Positions 25,619 through 33,983 of a stretch of 64,000 nucleotides of DNA are shown here, one piece after another. The DNA lies in contig NZ_RJAC01000028.1 in assembly GCF_003999975.1 (NCBI RefSeq), positions 1-64,000 of the forward strand. The letters are read 5' to 3'. Every line of letters starts with the position of its first letter. Within the stretch, counting starts at the first letter, position 1. Below the pieces are notes generated by a model, which ran no database searches, had not been told where the DNA came from, and saw only the letters and a program-made list of their open reading frames with translations. The DNA is from Actinoplanes solisilvae. GTDB taxonomy: Bacteria; Actinomycetota; Actinomycetes; Mycobacteriales; Micromonosporaceae. The position numbers were made by a program, and so were the translations under genes.

Positions 25619-26256
25619 TCTTCGCCGACCGGGACGAGGCCGGGCGGCTGCTCGCCGAGGCGGTGGCCGCTCAGGTGCCCAAGCATCCCGGGCCGATCCC
25701 GCTGGTGCTGGCCCTGCCGCGCGGCGGCGTGCCGGTCGCGGTGCGGGTCGCGGCCCGTATCGGGGCCGAGCTCGACCTGGTGCTCGCTCGCAAGATCGGG
25801 GCACCGGGACGGCCGGAGTTCGGGGTCGGGGCGATCGCCGAGGACGGGCCGCCGGTCTTCGACGACGACAGCCTGGAGCATCTCGGGCTCGCCGCCGGCG
25901 ACTTCGACGACACCGTGACGGCCGAGCGGGCCGAACTGCGGCGGCGGGTGCGGGAGTACCGCGGCGACCGCCCGGCCCCTGACCCGACCGGGCGCGAGGT
26001 CGTGGTGGTCGACGACGGTCTGGCCACCGGGGTCACGGCGCGGGCCGCGCTGCGCTGGCTGGCCGGGCGGCATCCGCGGCGGCTGGTCTTCGCGGCGCCG
26101 GTGTGTGCCCCGTCGGCTCGCGACGGGCTGAGCGGCTACGCCGATACGGTGATCTGCCTCAGCGCGCCGGCGGCCTTCCGCGCGGTCGGGCAGTGGTATC
26201 TCGACTTCGGTCAGCTCACCGACGCCGATGTGCGCAGTGTCTTCGCACATAGTTGA
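25594..26256 (+). CDS. Phosphoribosyltransferase-family protein
   Basis: 220 residues from GTG 25594, inside the end of the hydrolase gene. The PRPP-binding loop 'VVVVDDGLATGVTARAAL' is clear, and 'ALPRGGVPVAVRVA' and 'LDLVLARKIGAPGRPEFGVGA' match the group of phosphoribosyltransferase-like proteins often found with dienelactone hydrolases. The true substrate of this group is not established. The gene ends only a few bases before the MFS promoter region. Confidence 0.88.
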   Translation: MVHDPSELIFADRDEAGRLLAEAVAAQVPKHPGPIPLVLALPRGGVPVAVRVAARIGAELDLVLARKIGAPGRPEFGVGAIAEDGPPVFDDDSLEHLGLAAGDFDDTVTAERAELRRRVREYRGDRPAPDPTGREVVVVDDGLATGVTARAALRWLAGRHPRRLVFAAPVCAPSARDGLSGYADTVICLSAPAAFRAVGQWYLDFGQLTDADVRSVFAHS

Positions 26257-26299
26257 CGGGCACTATGTACGATCGTACACATCGTGTGTACGCTCGTAC
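26253..26299 (+). promoter_or_regulatory. MFS-exporter promoter with two palindromic operators
   Basis: TTGACG (26253-26258) and TACACA (26276-26281) form a sigma-70-type promoter with a 17-bp spacer. The perfect palindrome TGTACGATCGTACA (26266-26279) overlaps the -10, and a near-identical GTACGCTCGTAC (26288-26299) follows just before the ATG. This looks like tight repression by a TetR- or MarR-type dimer. No such repressor gene lies nearby. Confidence 0.75.
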
Positions 26300-26301
26300 G
26301 C

Positions 26302-27489
26302 ATGACGCTCCTGGACGCGCCCCCGCGGAAAGCCCGTGCGGCGGTGGCCGCGCTGTTCCTGACGAACGGCGCGGTCTTCTTCAACATCGTTCCGCGCTAT
26401 CCCCAGATCAAGGCCGACCTGGGCGTCAGCAACGCCGTCTTCGGCACGTCCCTGGCCGCCTACCCGGTCGGGGCGCTGCTGGCGGGCCTGCTCGCCGGGG
26501 CCGCGATCCGGTGGCTCGGCTCGGCGCGCGTGGCGTCGTACGGCATCGTTCTCACCACGATCGCGACGCTGGCCATCCCCTTCACGCCACACTGGGTGGC
26601 CTTCGCCGGAGCGCTGTTCCTGATCGGCGCGCTCGACTCCGTCGTCGACGTCGCGCAGAACGCGCACGGCCTGCGGGTCCAGCGCCTGTACGGCCGCTCG
26701 ATCCTCAACTCGCTGCACGGCGTGTGGAGCATCGGCGCCGTCCTGGGCGGTCTCATGGGCGCGGCCGCCGCGGGCCTGAAACTGCCGCTCGGCGTCCACC
26801 TGGCGATCTCGGCCGTGCTGTTCAGCGGCATCGCGTTGATCGCCTACCGATACCTGCTGACCGGCCCCGAGGACGCCGAGCGCACCGCCGCTGCTCCCGA
26901 GTCGCCTCCACGCCGCTTCTTCACAGGCGCGATCGTACGGATGCTGGCCGCCCTCGGCGTGCTCGCCGCCGCCGGTGCCCTGGTCGAGGACGCGGGCGCC
27001 TCCTGGGGTGCGCTCTTCTTCACCGAGGACCTGCTCGCGGGTGCCGCGACGGCGGGCCTGGCGGTCGTCGCCATGCAGGGCGCCATGACCGTCGGCCGCC
27101 TGCTGGGCGACCGCGTCGTCGACCGTTTCGGCCAGCGCACCGTCGTCCGCGCCGGGGGTGCCCTCGCCGCCGTCGGCATGGGACTCGCGCTGGCGCTGCC
27201 GTCGGTGCCGACCGCGCTGGCCGGCTTCGCCCTGGCCGGCCTCGGCGTCGCCACCCTGGTCCCCGCGGCCATGCACACCGCCGACGAACTGCCCGGCCTG
27301 CCACCCGGCACCGGCCTGACCATCGTGAGCTGGCTGCTGCGCGGCGGCTTCCTGCTCTCCCCGCCCCTGGTCGGCCTGATCGCCGACCAGACCAGCCTGC
27401 GTGTCGGCCTGCTCTCCGTCGTCCTGGCCGGCGCGGTCACCTTCGTCCTGGGCCGAGTCCTGGTCAACCAGCACCAGACGCGGCATTAG
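26302..27489 (+). CDS. Major facilitator superfamily transporter
   Basis: 395 residues from ATG 26302, with about twelve membrane segments and the typical 'GALLAGLLAGAAIRWLGSAR' loop between helices 2 and 3. The closest feel is to the YbjJ/Bcr-type sugar- or drug-efflux branch. The paired operators upstream suggest an inducible efflux pump. Two in-frame GTG codons lie upstream inside the operator region; the ATG is preferred because it follows the second palindrome. Confidence 0.88.
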   Translation: MTLLDAPPRKARAAVAALFLTNGAVFFNIVPRYPQIKADLGVSNAVFGTSLAAYPVGALLAGLLAGAAIRWLGSARVASYGIVLTTIATLAIPFTPHWVAFAGALFLIGALDSVVDVAQNAHGLRVQRLYGRSILNSLHGVWSIGAVLGGLMGAAAAGLKLPLGVHLAISAVLFSGIALIAYRYLLTGPEDAERTAAAPESPPRRFFTGAIVRMLAALGVLAAAGALVEDAGASWGALFFTEDLLAGAATAGLAVVAMQGAMTVGRLLGDRVVDRFGQRTVVRAGGALAAVGMGLALALPSVPTALAGFALAGLGVATLVPAAMHTADELPGLPPGTGLTIVSWLLRGGFLLSPPLVGLIADQTSLRVGLLSVVLAGAVTFVLGRVLVNQHQTRH

Positions 27490-27618
27490 CAACATGCCGC
27501 CAGCGTCAATGTTCGCCCGAGCCGTCACCTGTCCCGAAAAGATCTCCCAGGACGGCCTTCGACCGTGCTGGCAGAGGTTCACTCGCCTTTCAACCCTCAC
27601 GCAGCGGCATTACTGATC

Positions 27619-30207
27619 CTACGGGCGACGGGTCAGCTGCCACCAAAGTGACGGATCCTCGGTTGCGGTGTCGGCTCGCAGGTCTACCCGTACGCCGGAG
27701 GCCTCTGCCACGCCGACGGGCTGACCTGCCGTCACCGTCGCGCCGGGTGCGGTGGTGGTGACCTTGACGGGGACGGACAGGCCGGGCCAGCCGACGACCT
27801 TGAGCGGGGTCGCCGGGCGTACGGGGCTGGTGGCGCCCCATGCCGTCTTGACCTCGCCCACCGGGTCGGCCGGGAGCAGGGTGTACTGCTTGACCGACTG
27901 GCGGACGGCCTTGAGCAGGGCGCGGACCTCGCGGTTGGTGTTGCGCAACTGCTCGGGGGTGTGCAGGCCGGGCTGGTTGAAGACGGCGCCGATGACGGTC
28001 AGCTTGCGGCCGCCGACGGTCAGGTAAGCCGAGAAGAGCAGGCAGCCGCCCGCCTCGTCGGTCGAGCCGGTCTTGATGCCGAAGACGCCGTTCACACCGA
28101 GCAGGTCGTTGTAGTTCCGGATCTTGCCGGCGACCGGGATGGTGGCGCTGGGCAGCGCGACGATCTCGGCGAAGACCTCCATCTTGAGTGCGGCGCGAGC
28201 GAGTTTGACCTGGTCGGGGGCGGTGCTGACGGTGGTCGGCAGATAACCGCTCGGGTCGGTGTAGGTCGTGGCCGCCATGCCCAGTTCGGCCGCGGCCGCG
28301 TTCATCTTGTCGACGAAGGCGCTCTCCGAGCCGGCGTCCCAGATCGCGAGCTGGTGGGCGATGTTGTTGGCCGAGGGCAGCATCAGGGCCTCGATGGCGT
28401 CGCGCTCGGTGAGCTTCTCGCCGACCGCGACGGGCACGAGGGACTGGTTGCTCGCGATGCGCGCCTGATAGTCGGCCACGTCAGCGGCGGTCACGGTCAG
28501 CGACGGGCCCTCCTCGGCGCCTTGCAGAGGGTGGTCGCGCAGGATCACGTACGCGGTCATGACCTTCGCGACGCTGCCGATGGGCGCCGCCTCCGTGCTG
28601 CCCGAGCCACCGAGACGGCCCAGACCCTCGACCATGAGCTCGGCCGAACCCTGATCGGGCCACGGCAGGGTGACCGCTTTGCCGGGGATGCGCATCGTCG
28701 CGGCGACGTTCGTGGCCAGTGTCGCCTGCGGCAGATCGCGCGTGAGCTGCACCGTCGCGCCGGTCCCGAGCAGCGCCACGATCAAGAACACACCGACGAG
28801 TACGGCGACCAGCCGCTTACGCCGCTGCGGAGCACGACCGTATTGGGTCGCGGGCGAGCCCGCCGGCTGCGGCGTCGCGCCATAGACCGGGCTGCCCTGC
28901 TGGGCTGGTCCGCCGTAGACCGAGCTGGGCTTCTGGGGCGCGCTGCCGTAGGTCGAACCGGCCGGGGGTGCACTGCTCTGGGCCGGCTGGGGTGCGCTGC
29001 TCCGGGCCGGGCTGGTCTGCTGCGGGGCGTTGCCGTAGAGCGGGCCGGCTTTCGGGGGCACGGCGCCGTAAACCTGGCCGGCCTGCGGTGCCGCGGCGCC
29101 GTAGACCGAACCGGCCGGGCTGCCGTCCTGGCCCGGGCCCGCGGTGCGCTGGGCTCCGCCGTAAACAGCCCCGGAGGGCGGGGGAGCGACCGGCTTGGAG
29201 GGGTGACCGGCGGCCGTCTCGAGCTTGGGCGGGTCGGCCGGTGCGGGTCTCGGCGCGGGAAGCGTCACCGAGCCTGGAGCGGCCGGGCTCGAAGCGGCCG
29301 GTTTCGCCCGGTCGGCAGCCCGGTCGGCATCCCGGCCGGGAACCGGCGGGAGTGCGGTGGTGCGGTCGCTGTCTTGCGGCGGGACCGGCGGGAGTGCGGT
29401 GGTGCGGTCGCTGTTCGGCGGCGGGAGGGCGGTCGTGCGGTCCGGGTCCTGGACCGGGGGAACTGCCTTCGGCCCGGATGGCTGAGCGGGAACAGGCGTC
29501 GGCCGGGCGGGGTCCGGCGCGGGACGTGCGGGGGCGGCCGACGGGCGTTTGAGGTCGCCGAGCGTCTGGGGCCTGGCCTTCTGAGCGGGCGGCTGGGCGC
29601 GCGGCGGAGCCGGGAACGCGATCGACATCGCCGTCGGAGGAACGACCGTGGTGCTGTCCGGGTCGGAGGGCTGGGCTTCGGCCCGCGGGGCCGGCACCGC
29701 CGTCATCGGCGCGGTCACATCGGGGTCCCCGGCGGGCTCGGCTTTCGATCCGGGCTGAGGCGGCTCCGCGGCGCGCGGAGTGCCGGGCGCGGGCTGAGTG
29801 CCGGGCGCGGGCTGAGTGCCGGGCGCGGGCTGAGTGCCGGGCGCGGGCTGAGTGCCGGGCGCGGGCTGAGTGCCGGGCGCGGGCTGAGTGCCGGGCGCGG
29901 GCTGAGTGCCGGGCGCGGGCTGAGTGCCGGGCGCGGGCTGAGTGCCGGGCGCGGGCTGAGTGCCGGGCGCAGGCGCAGTAGCCGTAGCGGGTGCCGATTC
30001 AGCCGCCGCCGCACTCGGGTCAGGCGGTGCCGCCTCACCCCCGGACGGGGCCGTCGGAGACTCCGCGGCAGGCGCCGGTTCGGGGTCGGCGGTGCCCGGG
30101 GAGGACGAAGCCGCGGCGGGAAGGGCCTCCGTCGGGTCGTCGGGGGCCTCACGAGGGGCCGAACTGGTCGGCTGGGTCTCGTCCGTCGGCTGTGCCGGCT
30201 GCGTCAC
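27619..30207 (-). CDS. D-alanyl-D-alanine carboxypeptidase with a long repetitive cytoplasmic tail
   Basis: 862 residues from GTG 30207 with a GGAAGGGAG site upstream. The C-terminal half is a low-molecular-weight penicillin-binding protein: S545-V-A-K548, 'PSANN' (SxN) near 612 and 'GIKTGSTDEAGG' (KTG) near 711. It trims pentapeptides of peptidoglycan outside the membrane. One transmembrane helix near residues 466-489 separates it from a Pro/Ala/Ser-rich N-terminal region that should be cytoplasmic. That region holds ten perfect PAPGTQ repeats, several 'DRTTALPP' blocks and several 'VYG' motifs. Such tails are much longer than in typical family members and may be phosphorylated or bind other proteins. 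Confidence 0.9.
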   Translation of the reverse strand: MTQPAQPTDETQPTSSAPREAPDDPTEALPAAASSSPGTADPEPAPAAESPTAPSGGEAAPPDPSAAAAESAPATATAPAPGTQPAPGTQPAPGTQPAPGTQPAPGTQPAPGTQPAPGTQPAPGTQPAPGTQPAPGTQPAPGTPRAAEPPQPGSKAEPAGDPDVTAPMTAVPAPRAEAQPSDPDSTTVVPPTAMSIAFPAPPRAQPPAQKARPQTLGDLKRPSAAPARPAPDPARPTPVPAQPSGPKAVPPVQDPDRTTALPPPNSDRTTALPPVPPQDSDRTTALPPVPGRDADRAADRAKPAASSPAAPGSVTLPAPRPAPADPPKLETAAGHPSKPVAPPPSGAVYGGAQRTAGPGQDGSPAGSVYGAAAPQAGQVYGAVPPKAGPLYGNAPQQTSPARSSAPQPAQSSAPPAGSTYGSAPQKPSSVYGGPAQQGSPVYGATPQPAGSPATQYGRAPQRRKRLVAVLVGVFLIVALLGTGATVQLTRDLPQATLATNVAATMRIPGKAVTLPWPDQGSAELMVEGLGRLGGSGSTEAAPIGSVAKVMTAYVILRDHPLQGAEEGPSLTVTAADVADYQARIASNQSLVPVAVGEKLTERDAIEALMLPSANNIAHQLAIWDAGSESAFVDKMNAAAAELGMAATTYTDPSGYLPTTVSTAPDQVKLARAALKMEVFAEIVALPSATIPVAGKIRNYNDLLGVNGVFGIKTGSTDEAGGCLLFSAYLTVGGRKLTVIGAVFNQPGLHTPEQLRNTNREVRALLKAVRQSVKQYTLLPADPVGEVKTAWGATSPVRPATPLKVVGWPGLSVPVKVTTTAPGATVTAGQPVGVAEASGVRVDLRADTATEDPSLWWQLTRRP
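29781..29978 (-). repeat. Ten perfect 18-bp tandem repeats plus one degenerate unit
   Basis: The unit tgccgggcgcgggctgag is repeated without change from 29781 to 29960 and once in altered form to 29978. Each copy adds PAPGTQ to the carboxypeptidase tail. The absence of synonymous variation points to recent slippage expansion; copy number is likely to vary between strains. Confidence 0.95.
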
Positions 30208-30388
30208 TACCTGTTGCTCCCTTCCGCCCGCGTGCCGGGCGCCCGGGCAAGTATCACCGGAGCGCGCCACTCCACACGTACGGTGATTTGGCGGACACTG
30301 AGGTGAACCAGGTTGCTCCACCCGTCGTATGTGTCATTGCACGGTCAAACGATCATCGGCTCAGTCGGGCCGGCCTCGGGAGGTTCGG

Positions 30389-31732
30389 ATGCTCACCGCG
30401 ACCCCACCGCACGTGCGCCGCTCCGGTCAGGCACGGGCGGCGTACGTCTTGATCTGGGTCTTCCTGCTGCTCAACCTCGTGATCATCGAGCTCATGCTCG
30501 CGAACCCGAAGACGCCGGCGCACAACACGCTGACCACCGTCGGCCGCGTGCTGGGCCTGCACCTCGCGTTCGTGCTGGCGTTGCAACTGCTGCTGATCGC
30601 CCGCCTGCCGTTCCTCGATCGCCGCCTCGGCATGGACCGGCTCACCTCCTGGCACCGCTGGACCGGCTTCACGATCTTCTGGCTGGTCCTGCTGCACCCG
30701 ACGTTCGTGCTGCTCGGCTACTCCCAGCTCGACAAGATCTCGTTCTTCGGCGAGATCCCGAACCTGGCCAAGCAGATGCCCGTGCTGCTCGGCATGATCG
30801 CCGCCGGGCTCGTCGCGATCATCGCGGTGACCTCGGTGCGGGCGGCCCGCAAGAGACTGTCGTACGAGGCCTGGCACTTCATCCACCTGCTGGTGTACGC
30901 CGTGATCGTGCTCGCCGTGATCCACCAGGTGTACGAGGGCAGCGCCTTCAAGACCAACGACCTGACCCAGATCTACTGGTGGGGGCTGTGGGCGTTCGCG
31001 ATCGGCGCGCTGCTGACCGGCCGGTTCCTCGTGCCGCTGGTGCGCAACGTCCGGCACCGGCTTCGGGTCGCCGCCGTCGTGGCCGAGAGCGACGACGTTG
31101 TCTCCGTGCACGTCACCGGCCGCGATCTGCACAAGCTGCAGGCCCGCGCCGGACAGTTCTTCCTGTGGCGCTTCCTCGGCTACAACCGGTGGTGGCAGGT
31201 GAACCCGTGGTCGCTCTCCGCTGCCCCCGACGGTCACTCTCTGCGGCTGACAGCCAAGGCGATCGGTACGACCAGTGCCGGCTTGCGCGAACTGCCGGTC
31301 GGCACGCGGGTCTTCGCCGAGGGGCCGTACGGCGCGTTCACCGCGCTCGGCCGCACCCGCCAGGACACGGTCCTGATCGCGGGCGGCATCGGCGTGACCC
31401 CGATCCGCGCGCTGTTCGAGGACAACACGCTCACCGGTGACCTCGTGCTGCTCTACCGGGTGCGTACGCCGGCCGAGGCGGTGCTGCTCGGCGAGCTGCG
31501 CAACCTGGCCCAGCTGCGGGGCGCGCGCCTGCACCTGCTGACCGGCCGCACGAGCGAGGGCCACCAGCCGTTCAGCCCCGAGAACCTGCGCGGGCTCGTC
31601 CCCGACATCACCGAGCGAGACGTGTACGTCTGTGGGCCCGCGGCGATGACCGACGCGGTGCTGCGCAGCCTGCGCACGCTGAGAGTGCCGGCCCGCCAGC
31701 GCCACGCCGAGGTGTTCCGCCTGGCCAGCTGA
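30389..31732 (+). CDS. Ferric-reductase-like transmembrane flavoprotein
   Basis: 447 residues from ATG 30389, with GGGAGG just upstream. The N-terminal half is a ferric-reductase-type six-helix heme domain; histidines sit in helices such as 'LGLHLAFVLALQLL', 'SWHRWTGFTIFWLVLLHP', 'AWHFIHLLVYAVIV' and 'VIHQVYEG'. The C-terminal half is a ferredoxin-NADP reductase fold ('NPWSLSAAP', 'GPYGAFTAL', 'IAGGIGVTPIRALF', 'VYVCGPAAMT'). It should move electrons from NAD(P)H through FAD and heme across the membrane. It is divergent from the carboxypeptidase gene. Confidence 0.9.
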   Translation: MLTATPPHVRRSGQARAAYVLIWVFLLLNLVIIELMLANPKTPAHNTLTTVGRVLGLHLAFVLALQLLLIARLPFLDRRLGMDRLTSWHRWTGFTIFWLVLLHPTFVLLGYSQLDKISFFGEIPNLAKQMPVLLGMIAAGLVAIIAVTSVRAARKRLSYEAWHFIHLLVYAVIVLAVIHQVYEGSAFKTNDLTQIYWWGLWAFAIGALLTGRFLVPLVRNVRHRLRVAAVVAESDDVVSVHVTGRDLHKLQARAGQFFLWRFLGYNRWWQVNPWSLSAAPDGHSLRLTAKAIGTTSAGLRELPVGTRVFAEGPYGAFTALGRTRQDTVLIAGGIGVTPIRALFEDNTLTGDLVLLYRVRTPAEAVLLGELRNLAQLRGARLHLLTGRTSEGHQPFSPENLRGLVPDITERDVYVCGPAAMTDAVLRSLRTLRVPARQRHAEVFRLAS

Positions 31733-31839
31733 GCACGGCGGCGAGCTGAGACGGCGGCGAGCTGAGACGGCGGCGGGTTGAGACGGCGGCGAGCTGGGAC
31801 CGCGGCGAGCTGGGACCGCGGCGAGCTGAGACCCGCGGC
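31727..31839. repeat. About seven tandem 16-bp repeats after the reductase gene
   Basis: The unit gagctgagacggcggc, with small substitutions, repeats at 16-base steps from the last codons of the reductase gene to just before the next gene. The first copy includes the reductase stop codon. The 16-base period is not a multiple of three, so it is not built to encode a repeat. No strong hairpin or T-tract is seen. Confidence 0.85.
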
Positions 31840-31898
31840 GAGCCGTGACAGGTGCCGCGGGTGGTGAACCTCGGGTCGCGGGGTCCGTTTGGTCTTCC

Positions 31899-32837
31899 GT
31901 GATCTTCCGCTGGTTCGTCCGTGTTCTCTGCGCGCTGGTCGTGCTCGTCGTGCTGGCGATCGGCGCGATCTATGCCTGGCCGCTCGGGCTCGACCGGGGC
32001 GCCGCCCACCCGGCCGGGTTCGCCGAGGCCCGCGCAAGGGTCGCCGACGCGGTCTCGCGGGACGAGGCCGACCCGGCGGTGACGGCGCGGTGCCGTACGC
32101 GGGCTCTGGTCCACCCCGGACGCACAGCCAAGGCGGTGCTGATGCTGCACGGCTACACCGACTGCCCCGCCCAGTTCGACGAATTGGCCCGTCTCTACTA
32201 CGACCAGGGTTACAACGTGCTGGTGCCTCGTGCGCCCCGGCACGGCGTCACGGACCCGAAGGCGCACGCCGGGCTGCACGCCGACGAGCTCCTCGCGTAC
32301 GCCTCGGACTCTCTTGATCTTGTCTCGGCCCTCGGCGACGAGGCCGGGATCGTGGGCATCTCGGGCGGGGCGGTGCTGGCCACGTGGCTGGCCGAGAACC
32401 GGCCGGTGGCGCGGCTGCTGTCGCTGTCGCCGTTCTATCAGCCGGCCGCGTCGCAGGCGCCGTCGTGGCAGGTCAAGCCCCTGATCGTGCTCTATGGCGG
32501 CCGGTTGCTGCCGGACCACTTCAACAGCCACGGCTTCTCGTACGCCGCCCTGTCGCAATACCTGCGCATCGCCCGCGACTTCAGCGACTCGCCGCGCACC
32601 GGGTCGCTGAAGTCGGTCGGCCTGGTGACCACGCCGGGTGACACGTTCGTCGACCTGTCGCGCGCCGCCACGGTGACGTCGTCGCTGGCCTCGGCGAACG
32701 GGCTGCGCTCGAACAGCTTCACGATCCCCGGAGCGTGGGGGATCGGCCACGACACCGTCGACCCGGCCGGGCTCGGAACCCACGCGGCGGAGTTGGAGAA
32801 GACCTACTTCGACCTGTACGAGGGCAGGGCCGCCTGA
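31899..32837 (+). CDS. Membrane-anchored alpha/beta hydrolase
   Basis: 312 residues from GTG 31899 (GTG 31845 is in frame and would add 18). An N-terminal transmembrane helix ('VLCALVVLVVLAIGAIYAW') is followed by an alpha/beta fold with 'LMLHGYTDCPAQF', nucleophile elbow 'GIVGISGGAVLA' and a late 'GIGHDTVDP' His. The catalytic domain is probably outside the cell. The substrate is unknown; the 'HGYT' loop resembles esterases and lipases. A ribosome-binding site is weak for either start. Confidence 0.82.
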   Translation: MIFRWFVRVLCALVVLVVLAIGAIYAWPLGLDRGAAHPAGFAEARARVADAVSRDEADPAVTARCRTRALVHPGRTAKAVLMLHGYTDCPAQFDELARLYYDQGYNVLVPRAPRHGVTDPKAHAGLHADELLAYASDSLDLVSALGDEAGIVGISGGAVLATWLAENRPVARLLSLSPFYQPAASQAPSWQVKPLIVLYGGRLLPDHFNSHGFSYAALSQYLRIARDFSDSPRTGSLKSVGLVTTPGDTFVDLSRAATVTSSLASANGLRSNSFTIPGAWGIGHDTVDPAGLGTHAAELEKTYFDLYEGRAA

Positions 32838-32872
32838 CGGAACCCTCGGGGGCGGGACGGTGTCATGGAGAC

Positions 32873-33406
32873 ATGCGCCTTCCCGCCCTTTTCGTGGCCG
32901 TGCTCCTCCTCGCGGCCGCCTGCACAGCCGACCCGGTTCCCGCGCCCGTCTCGCCGACCTCCGGCCCGGCCGGCCCGTCCTCCGGGTCGACAGTGTCGCC
33001 GCCGCCCGGCACCGTCGACTGCGCGCACGTCATCGGCGGCGAGGAAGCACCCGCGGACGGCGCCCAGGTCGTCCTCGGCGCGGTGTCGCTGCCGAGCCGG
33101 GTGCTGGAGCCGCAGGACTCGGGCGAGCCCGGATGGCTCTTCGCCAAACAGGGCCTGGTCGTGCGGGCCGGCACCGCGGTGTCGCTGACCGTCGCTCCCG
33201 CGGCCGCGGGCAAGGCGACCATCGGCTGGGGCAGCCCGGGCCCGCGGGGAACCACGATCAGCGTCCCCGCCTGCCAGGGCGCCAACCCCTGGCTGGCCTT
33301 CGCCGGCGGCTACACCGTGCGCGAGCCGCTCTGCGTCCCCCTGATCGTCCGCGTGAACGGACGCGAGGAGCGCGCGAGCGTCAGCGTCGGCGCCCGATGT
33401 GCCTGA
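32873..33406 (+). CDS. Secreted lipoprotein of unknown function
   Basis: 177 residues. A signal peptide ends in a lipobox 'LLAAAC' at about residue 19, then a Ser/Pro/Gly-rich linker and a ~120-residue domain. The mature domain has two Cys ('VDCAHVI', 'VPACQGANPWLAFAGG') that may form disulfides, and ends in Cys-Ala. The sequence has no motif I can assign. The gene follows the hydrolase by 35 bp on the same strand. Confidence 0.8.
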   Translation: MRLPALFVAVLLLAAACTADPVPAPVSPTSGPAGPSSGSTVSPPPGTVDCAHVIGGEEAPADGAQVVLGAVSLPSRVLEPQDSGEPGWLFAKQGLVVRAGTAVSLTVAPAAAGKATIGWGSPGPRGTTISVPACQGANPWLAFAGGYTVREPLCVPLIVRVNGREERASVSVGARCA

Positions 33407-33637
33407 CCATGTCCGCGAGGGCACCGGCCCGGGATCTCGACTCGGACTTTCACCGGCGCGATCAGCTATTCTGTGTCTTCCCCGGGGGAATCGCCGTGCT
33501 ATTCAGCTGAGTGCTGTATGGCTGATTGCCAGCTGGCATTTGCGAGCCCGCTATTGTCGCCGTCCGTCACAATCCACTTGAGGCGAGTGCGGGATCTCAC
33601 CCTGACAGGGCTCGGCTCTGCTGGGGAGGCGTCAGCA

Positions 33638-33757
33638 ATGATGAGCGATCAATCTTCCGAGGGTAGATCCAATTCCGTCATGCGGTCTTGGGTCTCCATG
33701 TTGATTCTCGTCGTCCTTTTGGGCTCGTGCGCCGTGGTCGCCGGAATTAATTTCTAG
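33638..33757 (+). CDS. Small single-pass membrane protein, AT-richer than its surroundings
   Basis: A 39-residue frame starts with ATG ATG at 33638 after GGGGAGG at an eight-base spacing and ends at TAG 33757. The C-terminal 22 residues form one transmembrane helix ('MLILVVLLGSCAVVAGINF'). Codons such as AAT, ATT, TTG and AGA are unusual for this genome, and the stretch from about 33470 to 33830 is clearly AT-richer than flanking DNA. Either a young or transferred small gene, or chance. The strong ribosome-binding site favours translation. Confidence 0.5.
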   Translation: MMSDQSSEGRSNSVMRSWVSMLILVVLLGSCAVVAGINF

Positions 33758-33840
33758 TGGCTTTGCCGTCTCCGCGCAACGCTTTCGGCAATTCGCGTTC
33801 GAGATGTCTATTCCGGCGCGGCGCAAGTAAATCATGACGC

Positions 33841-33884
33841 CGGTGAAGGGCCGGTCCGGCGAGTCGGCCGGCCGGCCCTCACCG
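33841..33884. terminator. GC-rich hairpin between the small membrane protein and the aldo/keto reductase
   Basis: CGGTG and AGGGCCGG (33841-33854, one bulged A) pair with CCGGCCCT and CACCG (33872-33884) around a 17-base loop. No T-tract follows. It would isolate the downstream reductase gene from upstream transcription. Confidence 0.5.
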
Positions 33885-33983
33885 TCGTCGGAGATCACAG
33901 CGGGCGACCGGGCGTTCCGGTGGACAGTCGACGCTGGGCGGGGAAGGCTGGGTTCAGCGTTCGCCGATGGTCAGGGAGAAGCA

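Noticed and set aside
29781..29978. The 18-bp repeats as a possible CRISPR array
   Set aside because: There are no spacers; the copies are directly contiguous, in frame, and inside a coding region.
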